A DNA stretch of 64,000 nt from Palsa-504 sp963756575. GTDB lineage: Bacteria > Actinomycetota > Actinomycetes > Streptosporangiales > Streptosporangiaceae. This document shows, piece after piece, positions 34,308 to 45,720 of the stretch. Position numbers and translations under genes: made by a program. A model generated the notes under the pieces. It saw only the letters and a program-made list of their open reading frames with translations. It ran no database searches and had not been told where the DNA came from. Location of the stretch: the NCBI GenBank assembly GCA_963756575.1, contig CAVWOM010000009.1, positions 62,001 to 126,000 on the forward strand, in the 5' to 3' direction. Positions within the stretch are counted from its first letter, which is position 1. Each line of letters starts with the position of its first letter.

Positions 34308-34957
34308 CCTGTGAGCTGGCCAGCCCGCCGGCCAGCCTTCCCCGCGGCCTTCGCCGTCCGGGTGACCAGCCGGGCCTCCCGGCGGGCGGTCTTGACCGTG
34401 CGCCGGGCCTCCCGCCGAGCATTCTGGGCCGTGCGGCCCACCTCACGGCGGGTGGCCTGGGCCGTGCGACCTGCCTCGCGGCGGGCGGCCTGGGCGGTGC
34501 GGCCTGCCTCGCGGCTAGCCGCCCGGGCGCCGTGCCGGGTGCGCCAGGCCAGCGAGGGCTGCCCGGAGGTATCGGCCGCGGTGATCAGCAGGCCACCGAA
34601 CATCGAGAGGTTCTTCAGGAAGTGGATCCGCTGCTGCGTCCGGTCGGCGTCCTCTTCAGCCTCCCAGAAGCGGTGTCCGGCCGCGGTGGTGGGCACCAGC
34701 GTCACGGCCAGCGCGAGCGCGGACAGCCGCGGGAACCGGCCCAGCGCCAGCAGCGTGCCCGCCGCCATCTGGACGGCGCCGTTGAGCCGCACCGCGTCCT
34801 CGGTCTTGGCCGGGACGACGGTGAACCGGTCGGCTAGCGGGCGGACCACCGGCTCGGCTCGGGGCGCCACCTTCTCGGGGTGGCGGAAGGTGTCGAAGCC
34901 CTGGATGACGAAGATGGACGCCACCATGGGCCGGGCGAGAGCTCGAAGTACGGTCAT
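34304..34957 (-). CDS. DoxX family membrane protein with Arg/Ala-rich repeat tail
   Basis: Residues 1-130 form a DoxX domain (LARPMVASIFVIQGFDTFRH, MAAGTLLALGRFPRLSALAL, NLSMFGGLLITAADTSGQPS) with about four membrane segments. The C-terminal 75 residues consist of about six degenerate 11-residue basic repeats (SREAGRTAQAARREAGRTAQ). DoxX proteins are linked to redox stress and thiosulfate oxidation in some bacteria; the tail may bind nucleic acid or phospholipid heads. The RBS before ATG 34957 is weak. Confidence 0.8.
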   Translation of the reverse strand: MTVLRALARPMVASIFVIQGFDTFRHPEKVAPRAEPVVRPLADRFTVVPAKTEDAVRLNGAVQMAAGTLLALGRFPRLSALALAVTLVPTTAAGHRFWEAEEDADRTQQRIHFLKNLSMFGGLLITAADTSGQPSLAWRTRHGARAASREAGRTAQAARREAGRTAQATRREVGRTAQNARREARRTVKTARREARLVTRTAKAAGKAGRRAGQLTG

Positions 34958-35056
34958 TACCCGCTGTTGCCCAGTAGCAGCCGTTATAACCTCCCCGGCC
35001 CGGCAGTCGTTTCAACCACCCGGGCGCGGACGTGATCATGCCCTCATAATGGCGGG

Positions 35057-35545
35057 GTGGACGAGCCGGAGGTCAGGATCAGACCGGTCAGCGAGAGCGA
35101 CCGCCCGATACTCGCCTGGCTCGTCGCCGAGCTCTGGGGGTCCGAACTCGTCGCCGTACACGGCACCGTCCTGCGCCCCGGCGAGCTGCCCGGGTTCATC
35201 GCCGAACGATCCCGCCGCATCGTCGGCCTGCTCACCTACCAGCTGGTCGGGGACATGCTGGAGATCGTCACGCTCAACGCTATCGAGCGCCGGACCGGCA
35301 TCGGGACGCTGCTCATCGAGGCCGCGGCCAGCACCGCGCGGCACTTCCGCTGCCGCGAGGTCCGGCTCACCACCACCAACGACAACGTAGACGCGCTGCG
35401 GTTCTACCAGCGCCGCGGGTTCCGGCTCGCCGAGCTGCGGCCGGGTGCGGTCGACCGTTCCCGGCAGGAGAAGCCGCAGATCCCGAGAACCGGCGACTAC
35501 GGCATCCCCCTGCACGACGAGATCGACCTGACCCTCCAGGTCTAG
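35057..35545 (+). CDS. GNAT family N-acetyltransferase
   Basis: The 162-aa product has GNAT motifs: beta-strand start VRIRPVSESDRPILAWL, acetyl-CoA loop RRTGIGTLLIEAAASTARHF (residues 76-95) and NVDALRFYQRRGFRLAELRP. It would acetylate a small molecule or a protein. It starts at GTG 35057. It is monocistronic and its substrate is unknown. Confidence 0.85.
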   Translation: MDEPEVRIRPVSESDRPILAWLVAELWGSELVAVHGTVLRPGELPGFIAERSRRIVGLLTYQLVGDMLEIVTLNAIERRTGIGTLLIEAAASTARHFRCREVRLTTTNDNVDALRFYQRRGFRLAELRPGAVDRSRQEKPQIPRTGDYGIPLHDEIDLTLQV

Positions 35546-35661
35546 CCGCTCCCGGCCCGGGCGCCGCTGGCCTGAGCGCTGCCGCACCGGGCCGGTCCCC
35601 GCGGCACTTGTCAAGCTGGTCTAACCAGTGCCTCCGCAGGCGCCCCAGGTCCTGACACCGA

Positions 35662-35708
35662 GATCGTGAACAGTTCGCGACATTATTTGTCCCGAACCGT
35701 TCACGATC
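35662..35708. repeat. inverted repeat A (GATCGTGAAC family)
   Basis: GATCGTGAACAGTTCG (35662-35677) and CGAACCGTTCACGATC (35693-35708) pair with one mismatch across a 15-bp AT-rich loop. The arms share the GATCGTG-AC core with repeat B. Confidence 0.85.
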
Positions 35709-35780
35709 ATGGAATGGCTCCCGCTGTGCAACCCATCCGCCACTGGAACCTCGCAGCTCACACGGCCGCGACCGGGTGCT

Positions 35781-35833
35781 CATGATCGTGGACAGAAATG
35801 ACCACATAGAGCCGGAAACTGTCCACGATCATG
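35781..35833. repeat. inverted repeat B (CATGATCGTGGACAG)
   Basis: CATGATCGTGGACAG (35781-35795) and CTGTCCACGATCATG (35819-35833) are perfect 15-bp arms with a 23-bp loop. It is clearly related to repeat A 73 bp away, which suggests a dispersed palindromic element. Confidence 0.9.
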
Positions 35834-36028
35834 AAATCAGCCAGAAGCGCAGCCAGGAGCGCAGCCTGAAAGCGTGGGTGGTGAGGTTGCAGTAACTGGT
35901 GAGGCCACTACCGCTCCACCAAGTACATGAAGCGACGGCTTCGCGCGAGCCGCGAGGCCACGAGCCGCGAGCCGCGACCGCGAGCCACAGCCGCGCGGCG
36001 CGACCACGCGGCCGCGCGAAGCCGGAAG

Positions 36029-37267
36029 CTAAGCCGCGGCGCCCTTGACCTGGCGGCCACGGGTCCAGACCGCGGTGATCCGGCCCGGGTCGGCGAGCAC
36101 GCCGATGTCGGCGACCGGGTCGGCGTCCAGCGTTATCACGTCGGCGTCGTAGCCCTCGGCCAGCTGGCCGCTGCGCGGCGCCTGCGGGCCGACGGTGAGC
36201 GGTCCGGTCGCGGTGGCCGCCTCGATCGCCTCGAGCGGCGCCATGCCCAGCTTGACCAGGTAGCCGGGTTCCGAGCCGTTCTGGCCCCACGCGTTGGGCA
36301 GGTCGGCGCCGGACAGGGCGATGTCGGTGCCCATGGCGATAGTGACGCCGTGCTCGTAGGCCCGCGTCACCGCCTGCGCGTGGATGTCGGCGATCAGCTC
36401 GAGCTTGGCCATCGCGTACGGCGGCACGACGTCCCGCGACCGCAGCATGTCCTCGATGATCGTCCGGGTCGGGACCAGGATCGCGCCGGTCTCGCGCATC
36501 GCGTCGCAGCACTCGTCGTCCAGGTAGGTGCCGTGCTCGATGGTCCGGACCCCGGCCCGCAGGGCCGCCATGATGCCCGGCTTGCCGTGGCAGTGCGCCG
36601 CGACCGCCCGCTCGGCCAGCCCGGCCACCTCCACGATGGCTCGCAGCTCAGGAGCGGTGAACTGCTGGTGGATGGGGTCGTCGAGCTCGGACAGGACACC
36701 GCCCGAGGCGCACACCTTAATCAGCTTCGCGTTCCGCCGGAGCTGCTCGCGGACGGCCCGCACGCACTCGTCGGGGCCGTCCGCCAGCCGCATCATGCCG
36801 CCTCGCGAGGAGTAGTCACGCACCCAGTCGAGCGGCACCGAGTGCAGGTCGCCGTGGCCGCCGGTAGTGCTCAAGATGGCGCCCGCGCCGTAGATCACCG
36901 GCCCGTCGATCAGGCCCTCGTCCACCACGCGAGCCAGGTGGACGCCCAGGCCGCCGACGTCGCGCACCGAGGTGACCCCCGCGTCGAGCGCGGCCCGCAG
37001 GTCCCGGGTGCACCGGGCGGCCCGCAGCGCCTCGGGCTCGTTCGGGAGCTGGGCCAGGTCGAACGTCCTGGTGCCCATGAGGTGCCCGTGGCAGTCCCAC
37101 ATCCCCGGCATCACCGCCGCCACCGATGTCACTGACGCCCCGGGGGTCGGCGGCGCCACCCCGGCCGGGCCGGCGTAGCTGATCCGGGGGCCGTCCAGGA
37201 CCACCACCCCGTCGCGAACGGGAGCGCCGCGCCCGGGTATGAGCAGCCCGGCCTCGATCCGGTGCAT
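36029..37267 (-). CDS. amidohydrolase family protein (imidazolonepropionase/prolidase-like)
   Basis: The 412-aa protein has the amidohydrolase metal ligands: MWDCHGHLMG (HxH), LIKVCASGGV (possible carboxylated Lys), AAHCHGKPG, RTIEHGTYLD and IAMGTDIALS. The N-terminal RIEAGLLIPGRG and C-terminal GYDADVITLDADPVADI form the small beta-sandwich of this superfamily. It would hydrolyse a cyclic amide or an Xaa-Pro-like dipeptide in the cytoplasm. AAGGAGG lies 5 nt before ATG 37267. No pathway partner is next to it. Confidence 0.88.
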   Translation of the reverse strand: MHRIEAGLLIPGRGAPVRDGVVVLDGPRISYAGPAGVAPPTPGASVTSVAAVMPGMWDCHGHLMGTRTFDLAQLPNEPEALRAARCTRDLRAALDAGVTSVRDVGGLGVHLARVVDEGLIDGPVIYGAGAILSTTGGHGDLHSVPLDWVRDYSSRGGMMRLADGPDECVRAVREQLRRNAKLIKVCASGGVLSELDDPIHQQFTAPELRAIVEVAGLAERAVAAHCHGKPGIMAALRAGVRTIEHGTYLDDECCDAMRETGAILVPTRTIIEDMLRSRDVVPPYAMAKLELIADIHAQAVTRAYEHGVTIAMGTDIALSGADLPNAWGQNGSEPGYLVKLGMAPLEAIEAATATGPLTVGPQAPRSGQLAEGYDADVITLDADPVADIGVLADPGRITAVWTRGRQVKGAAA

Positions 37268-37681
37268 GAATCCTCCTTATCGCACGACAAGCGACGTGCG
37301 CCCGACAAGCCAACCGCGCCAAACGCGTCAAACGCGTCAAACGCGTCAAACGAGCCAGACGAGCCAGACAGGCAAAGCCGCAAGATAGCGGGCCGCTGGG
37401 GGGCCAGGGCCGCAGATATTGATGCTGACTATCTTGACGGGTCGCCGGCCGTGCGGTCCATGATGGAATCCCCAGCTCGTACACTCACCAGGAGGCCCAG
37501 GTCAGGACGATCCCGCGGCATTTCTCACCGACAGTATCGACGTGTGTGCTGTCGTGGGTACGGGTCATGCGCTATACAGGGACATACGACTGTCCGGCAA
37601 CCGGTTGCGGGGGGTCGCACGCCCGGCGGGGTTCCCGGCGGAGGCTCTAGGGAGGCAGGGACATAAGGGCAAGGAAGCGTG
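37268..37681. other. 410-bp region with a 9-bp tandem repeat
   Basis: No gene seen. At 37318-37352 the 9-bp word AAACGCGTC is repeated about four times in the spacer between the amidohydrolase RBS and the rest; degenerate copies (GACGAGCCA) continue to 37370. The remainder must hold the promoter of the AAA+ gene. Confidence 0.5.
37318..37370. repeat. 9-bp tandem repeat (CAAACGCGT)
   Basis: About four good copies followed by two diverged ones (AGACGAGCC). The phase would keep an ORF open, so the small frames here are repeat artefacts. Confidence 0.75.
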
Positions 37682-40165
37682 ATGCTGCCAAACGATAGGG
37701 CCCAGCCCGCCGCACCGGACAAGCCGAGCTGGGGCTCCCGGCTGCTGCGCGTTTACCGGCGGGCCCCGGCCTGGCTCAAGGTCGCCGTCGTCGCCATCGC
37801 CGTCGTGCTCTCCCCGGCCACGCTGGGACTGATTATCCTCGCCGCGCTCGTCTACGGCGTCGTCGCGGTCGTCCAGGGCAGGCGGACCAGGGGCGCGACC
37901 GCCTCGGTCGCGCTCTGGGGTGTCGTCGTCTTCGCCGCCGCGGGCAGCCAGGACCTCAGCTGGATCTTTTCCGTCACCCTGATGCCCATCGCGGTCGGGC
38001 TGGCCGCGCACGCCCGCCTGCTGTCCCGCTCCTTCGTGCCCGCCCGGACCGTCGCCTGGGTCCTGGCCTGGTCCGTGCCGGCCGGCGTGATCGCCTTCAG
38101 GGCGGCCACGGACCAGCCGTTCATCGGCACGATCGCCGCGTGGCTGCTGGCCGCGGCCGTGCTCGGCTGGCGGGTAGCCAAGGGCATCCAGGACGCCCGC
38201 ATGTACGGCGGCCGGAACCCCGCGGGCCCGCCCGATCAGGCCGGCTCCCAAGGCCCCCAGGGCCCCGGCGGACAGCCGAGGACCGCGGGCAACACGATCA
38301 GCCCGCCCGGCACCCGCCCGGGCCCCCCGGGCAACGGCCACGGGGCGCAGGGCGTCCGGGCTCAGGCCGCGGCGCTGTCCTACGGCGACCACGCCCGCGA
38401 CCAGTCCGCCCCGCCGCGGCCGCGGCCGCAGATCTCGGTCGAGGACGCGATGGCCGAGCTCGACGCGATGATCGGGCTGGCCCCGGTCAAGGAGCAGGTC
38501 CGGTCGATCGCCGCGTCCATCGAGGCGGCCCGGCGCCGCACGGTGGCCGGCATCAGCACCGAGCGGCCGATGCGGCACTTCGTGTTCCTCGGCCCGCCCG
38601 GCACCGGGAAGACCACCGTGGCCCGGGTCCTGGCCAAGATCTTCTACGCGTTCGGGCTGCTCCAGGCGCCCGAGGTCATCGAGGCGCACCGGGCCGACCT
38701 GGTCGGGGAGTTTCTCGGCGCGACCGCGATCAAGACGAACGAGCTCGTCGACTCCGCGCTCGGCGGCGTGCTGTTCATCGACGAGGCGTACAGCCTGCTC
38801 AACGAGGGCGACGGGCAGCCCGACCGGTTCGGCCAGGAAGCGGTGCAGGCGCTGCTCAAGCGGGCCGAGGACAACCGCGACAACCTGATCATCATCCTGG
38901 CCGGGTACGAGAAGCAGATGGAGACGTTCCTGTCCTCCAACCCCGGCCTCGCGTCGAGGTTCGCGACCCGGCTGAAGTTCCCGAGCTACTCGCCGCCGGA
39001 GATGATGGCGCTGGCCGAGTCCGCGCTGGACCGGCGCCGCGAGTCGCTCGACCCGGACGCCCGCCCGGTGCTGTGGCGCACGCTCGAGGAGGTCGGCCGC
39101 CGCCGGATGACCGACGAGCTCGGCAACGGCCGGTTCGTCCGCAGCCTGCTGGAGAAGGCGGGCCAGGCCCGGGACGTGCGGGTGCTGACCGAGAGCGCCG
39201 ACCCCGATCCCCGGGACCTGGTCATCATCCGCGGCGGCGACCTGGAGCAGGCCTACACCGAGCTCACCAGCCGGATGCGCGGCTACGAGGACACGCCCAC
39301 CGTCGAGGGCGCGATCGCCGAGCTGGACGAGCTGGTCGGCCTGGAGCCGGTGAAGCAGCAGGTGCGCGCGATCGCCGCCCAGCTGCGGGTGGCCCGGCTG
39401 CGCGACACCCACGGGCTGACCAGCCAGCCTCCCACCCGGCACTTCGTCTTCACCGGGCCGCCGGGCACCGGCAAGACCACGGTCGCCCGCATCCTCGGCC
39501 GGATCTTCGCCGCCCTGGGCCTGCTGGTGCGGCCCGAGGTGGTGGAGGCGCACCGGGCCGACCTGGTCGCCGAGCATCTCGGCTCGACCGCGATCAAGAC
39601 CGGCAAGCTCATCGACTCGGCCATGGGCGGGGTGCTGTTCATCGACGAGGCCTACTCGCTGCACAACGAGGGCTACCTCGGCGGCGACGCGTTCGGCGCC
39701 GAGGCGGTGCAGACGCTGCTCAAGCGGGCCGAGGACGACCGCGACCGGCTGGTGATCGTGCTGGCCGGCTACCCGGACGACATGGACCGGTTCCTGCGCA
39801 GCAACCCCGGGCTGGCCTCGCGGTTCAGCACCCGGGTGACCTTCCCCAGCTACCAGCCGGCCGACCTGGTGCAGATATCGAACCTGCTGGCCGAGCAGGC
39901 CGGGGACATGTTCGAGCCGGCCGCCAAGCAGGTACTCGCGGCCATCTTCCGCCACACCTGTGACACCGGCCGCATCGACGAACTAGGCAACGGCCGGTTC
40001 GCCCGCTCCCTGTTCGAGCGGGCCTGCGCCTGCCGCGACGTCCGGGTCGTGCGCCTGGGCGAGAACGCGACCGCGGCCGACCTGACCACGCTGACCGCGG
40101 CCGACGTGGAGCTGGCCTACCACGACCTGGTGCCCCGGGACACCCTGCCGGTCCCGCCGCAGTAG
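37682..40165 (+). CDS. membrane-anchored double AAA+ ATPase (CbxX/CfxQ, EccA-like modules)
   Basis: The 827-aa protein starts with about five hydrophobic segments (residues 28-175), a Pro/Gly-rich linker (180-245) and then two CbxX/CfxQ-type AAA+ domains. Each has Walker A (GPPGTGKTTVARVLAKIF; GPPGTGKTTVARILGRIF) and Walker B (GGVLFIDEAYSLLNEG; GGVLFIDEAYSLHNEG), Arg fingers in NPGLASRF and a sensor Arg in GNGRFVRSL/GNGRFARSL. Such ATPases remodel protein partners (Rubisco for CbbX, ESX substrates for EccA). The membrane anchor with two active-looking modules is less usual. ATG 37682 with AAGGAAG is preferred to GTG 37679. No ESX genes or Rubisco are near. The partner is unknown. Confidence 0.88.
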   Translation: MLPNDRAQPAAPDKPSWGSRLLRVYRRAPAWLKVAVVAIAVVLSPATLGLIILAALVYGVVAVVQGRRTRGATASVALWGVVVFAAAGSQDLSWIFSVTLMPIAVGLAAHARLLSRSFVPARTVAWVLAWSVPAGVIAFRAATDQPFIGTIAAWLLAAAVLGWRVAKGIQDARMYGGRNPAGPPDQAGSQGPQGPGGQPRTAGNTISPPGTRPGPPGNGHGAQGVRAQAAALSYGDHARDQSAPPRPRPQISVEDAMAELDAMIGLAPVKEQVRSIAASIEAARRRTVAGISTERPMRHFVFLGPPGTGKTTVARVLAKIFYAFGLLQAPEVIEAHRADLVGEFLGATAIKTNELVDSALGGVLFIDEAYSLLNEGDGQPDRFGQEAVQALLKRAEDNRDNLIIILAGYEKQMETFLSSNPGLASRFATRLKFPSYSPPEMMALAESALDRRRESLDPDARPVLWRTLEEVGRRRMTDELGNGRFVRSLLEKAGQARDVRVLTESADPDPRDLVIIRGGDLEQAYTELTSRMRGYEDTPTVEGAIAELDELVGLEPVKQQVRAIAAQLRVARLRDTHGLTSQPPTRHFVFTGPPGTGKTTVARILGRIFAALGLLVRPEVVEAHRADLVAEHLGSTAIKTGKLIDSAMGGVLFIDEAYSLHNEGYLGGDAFGAEAVQTLLKRAEDDRDRLVIVLAGYPDDMDRFLRSNPGLASRFSTRVTFPSYQPADLVQISNLLAEQAGDMFEPAAKQVLAAIFRHTCDTGRIDELGNGRFARSLFERACACRDVRVVRLGENATAADLTTLTAADVELAYHDLVPRDTLPVPPQ

Positions 40166-40184
40166 CCACCGTCACAATAACTTC

Positions 40185-43784
<3,600 letters not shown>

Positions 43785-43799
43785 GGCTCGTCCGCTTCC

Positions 43800-45434
43800 C
43801 TAGGGCTCGTCCGCTTCCAGCTCGCGCAGCACCGCGATCAGGGCCGCCTCGTCGCCGCTGGTGTGGTCGAGCACGGCCATCAGCGCGTGCAGCACCAGGT
43901 GCCGGTCCTGCCCGGCGTCGAGCAGCCGCTGCGCGGCCTCCCAGAGCTCGGGCGGGTCACCGCGCCAGAGCCGGTCGGCCAGGATCACGTGCCGCTCGAT
44001 GTGCCGTCCCACCCCGCCGGGAGCGGGGGTGGCGTGGTCGGCGGCGATCAGCGCGCGCCGGTCCCGCGGGTCGGCCGGGTCCAGGATGGACAGGTCGGTG
44101 CCGGAGTGCCAGCCCTCCAGGACCGGGAACGCGAACGCCCGCCGCGGCAGCGCCTCCAGGTCGGCATCCGGCAGCAGCCGCCGGACCAGCGCGTAGTCCA
44201 GCCCGAACTCGGCCGGGTCGCGGTAGGCCTGGGCGAACCGGCTGATCGTGTTGAACACCGCCTCGAGCGATTCGGTGACGGCCGCCTCGCTCAGCCCGCG
44301 GCGGCGGCCCGCCCAGCGCACCCACGCGGCCAGCACGTGCGGCATCGCGTCCTGCTCGGCGAACGACAGCATCACCTTGCGCGGCAGCCAGCCGAGCAGG
44401 AAGGTCTCCACCTTGGTGGGGCTCATCCGCAGCGGCCGCCCGAAATCCTTGTCGCACCCGTAGTCGATGATCCGGTCGGCGCAGTGGCTGGCCGACCCGC
44501 GATCCGACAGATCCTCGGCCTCGTCGGAGGCGAGGAACTCGGCCGCGAGCATGGCCCGGCGGTCCTTGCTCCAGGCCTGCCGCCTGCCGGTCACGTTCAG
44601 CGGCCCGGTGGCTGACAAAGTGGCTGACAGCGAACGGCCGCGGAACGGCGGCAGCGCCCTGATCCGGGCCCGGATGAACGCGTGGTACGACGGGAAGGAA
44701 TCGCTGACCGACGGGTCGTTCACCGAGTCGGTCACGGTCAGCGCGCTCTCCAGCATGTGCCGCGCCTGGCCGGCGTCCACCTGCCGGAACGCGTACTTGC
44801 CCTCGGCCCCGCGCTGGCTGCTGGCCTCGCGGCAGTGGTCGAGCAGCTTGCCCACCCGGGAGGTGACCCAGCCGTCCTTGATCATCCCGTCCGCGTTGTA
44901 GTCGATCACCGAGACCAGCGCGTGCGGCTCCTCCCCGGCGTAGCTGAACACGCAGATGACCTCGTCGGTGTCGCCGAGGTCGTCCGGGTTGACGTAGCAC
45001 TCGGCCGAGGTGACCGCGCCCAGGTGCTCGGCCCAGCCGGGGCAGTGCACGCCGGCCTCGATCAGCTCCAGCGCGGCGCGCTCGGCCTTGGCCGCCTGCC
45101 GGGGGGTACCGAGGCAGGCGATGCCGGACAGCAGGGCCAGCGCCGCCGGGCTGCGCTGCGCGCCGGCGTAGTCGACCAGTCCCTCGCCGACCAGCTGCTC
45201 GACGGTGGCCGCGCGGCGGCCGCCGCCACGCTGGCCCCACCAGGTGCCGAGCAGCTCGCTGACCATGAGTTCGGCGTCGAGCGGGCTGCGTACGGCCAGC
45301 AGCTCACGCGCCGCGCGCAACAGCTCGGCAAAGAGCGCGTTGGGCGGCGGCGTGCCACCCCGCCGCTGGCCGCTCCCTGATCCGCCCGGGGGCTGGCCGG
45401 GCGGGGGCTGGCTTCGTCGGCTCTGCGGGCTCAC
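43800..45434 (-). CDS. conserved-looking hypothetical protein, 544 aa
   Basis: I do not recognise a family with certainty. The first 35 residues are a Pro/Gly/Gln-rich disordered leader (PPPGQPPGGSGSGQRRGG); the rest is soluble and mostly helical, with an Asp/Glu-rich patch in NPDDLGDTDEVICVFSYAGE and VSVIDYNADGMIKDGWVTSR and an end LHALMAVLDHTSGDEAALIA. No signal peptide, membrane segment or nucleotide motif is visible. It starts at GTG 45434 with GAGAGG upstream and diverges from the SpoIIE phosphatase gene. The frame is long, free of stops and of normal codon use, so it is a real gene. Confidence 0.7.
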   Translation of the reverse strand: MSPQSRRSQPPPGQPPGGSGSGQRRGGTPPPNALFAELLRAARELLAVRSPLDAELMVSELLGTWWGQRGGGRRAATVEQLVGEGLVDYAGAQRSPAALALLSGIACLGTPRQAAKAERAALELIEAGVHCPGWAEHLGAVTSAECYVNPDDLGDTDEVICVFSYAGEEPHALVSVIDYNADGMIKDGWVTSRVGKLLDHCREASSQRGAEGKYAFRQVDAGQARHMLESALTVTDSVNDPSVSDSFPSYHAFIRARIRALPPFRGRSLSATLSATGPLNVTGRRQAWSKDRRAMLAAEFLASDEAEDLSDRGSASHCADRIIDYGCDKDFGRPLRMSPTKVETFLLGWLPRKVMLSFAEQDAMPHVLAAWVRWAGRRRGLSEAAVTESLEAVFNTISRFAQAYRDPAEFGLDYALVRRLLPDADLEALPRRAFAFPVLEGWHSGTDLSILDPADPRDRRALIAADHATPAPGGVGRHIERHVILADRLWRGDPPELWEAAQRLLDAGQDRHLVLHALMAVLDHTSGDEAALIAVLRELEADEP

Positions 45435-45681
45435 CCTGATAGCCTCTCAGATCTGGACATGCGGACGCTATGCTACGTTGTCATGCCCGTTGTGATTCCG
45501 CCTCCTAGACCGTACGCGCCACGCCGGCCAGTTGCCGGCTTGGTTGCGGTAGGCGTGAAGTGCAACCGTAGCCGGCGTCGGCCGTCTGCGAATCCTCACA
45601 CCTGGCCGCACTAATTGCCGGACTGTGGCACGCTTGATTGGTTGGCAGCGGGAACGATGAGCCCCGGGGAAGGAGCCGCCC

Positions 45682-45720
45682 ATGGCAGCCCCCGGCGCGG
45701 TACAAGGGTGTTCGTCGTGA
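45682..45720 (+). CDS. possible 12-codon leader ORF coupled to the SpoIIE gene
   Basis: ATG 45682 has a strong RBS (GGGGAAGGAG at 45666-45675) and encodes MAAPGAVQGCSS; its TGA (45718-45720) overlaps the GTG (45717) of the phosphatase by 2 bp. The phosphatase itself has no RBS of its own, so reinitiation from this mini-ORF would explain its translation. Confidence 0.45.
   Translation: MAAPGAVQGCSS

Larger units (their letters stand above)
35546..36028. other. 480-bp intergenic region with two long inverted repeats
   Basis: Besides the two palindromes listed separately, the part 35935-36020 is low-complexity (CGAGCCGCGAG words). No frame looks like a gene. Confidence 0.5.

Noticed and set aside
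37262..37666. A plus-strand ORF (134 aa) before the AAA+ gene
   Set aside because: Its start is made of the 9-bp repeat and it has no RBS or family resemblance.
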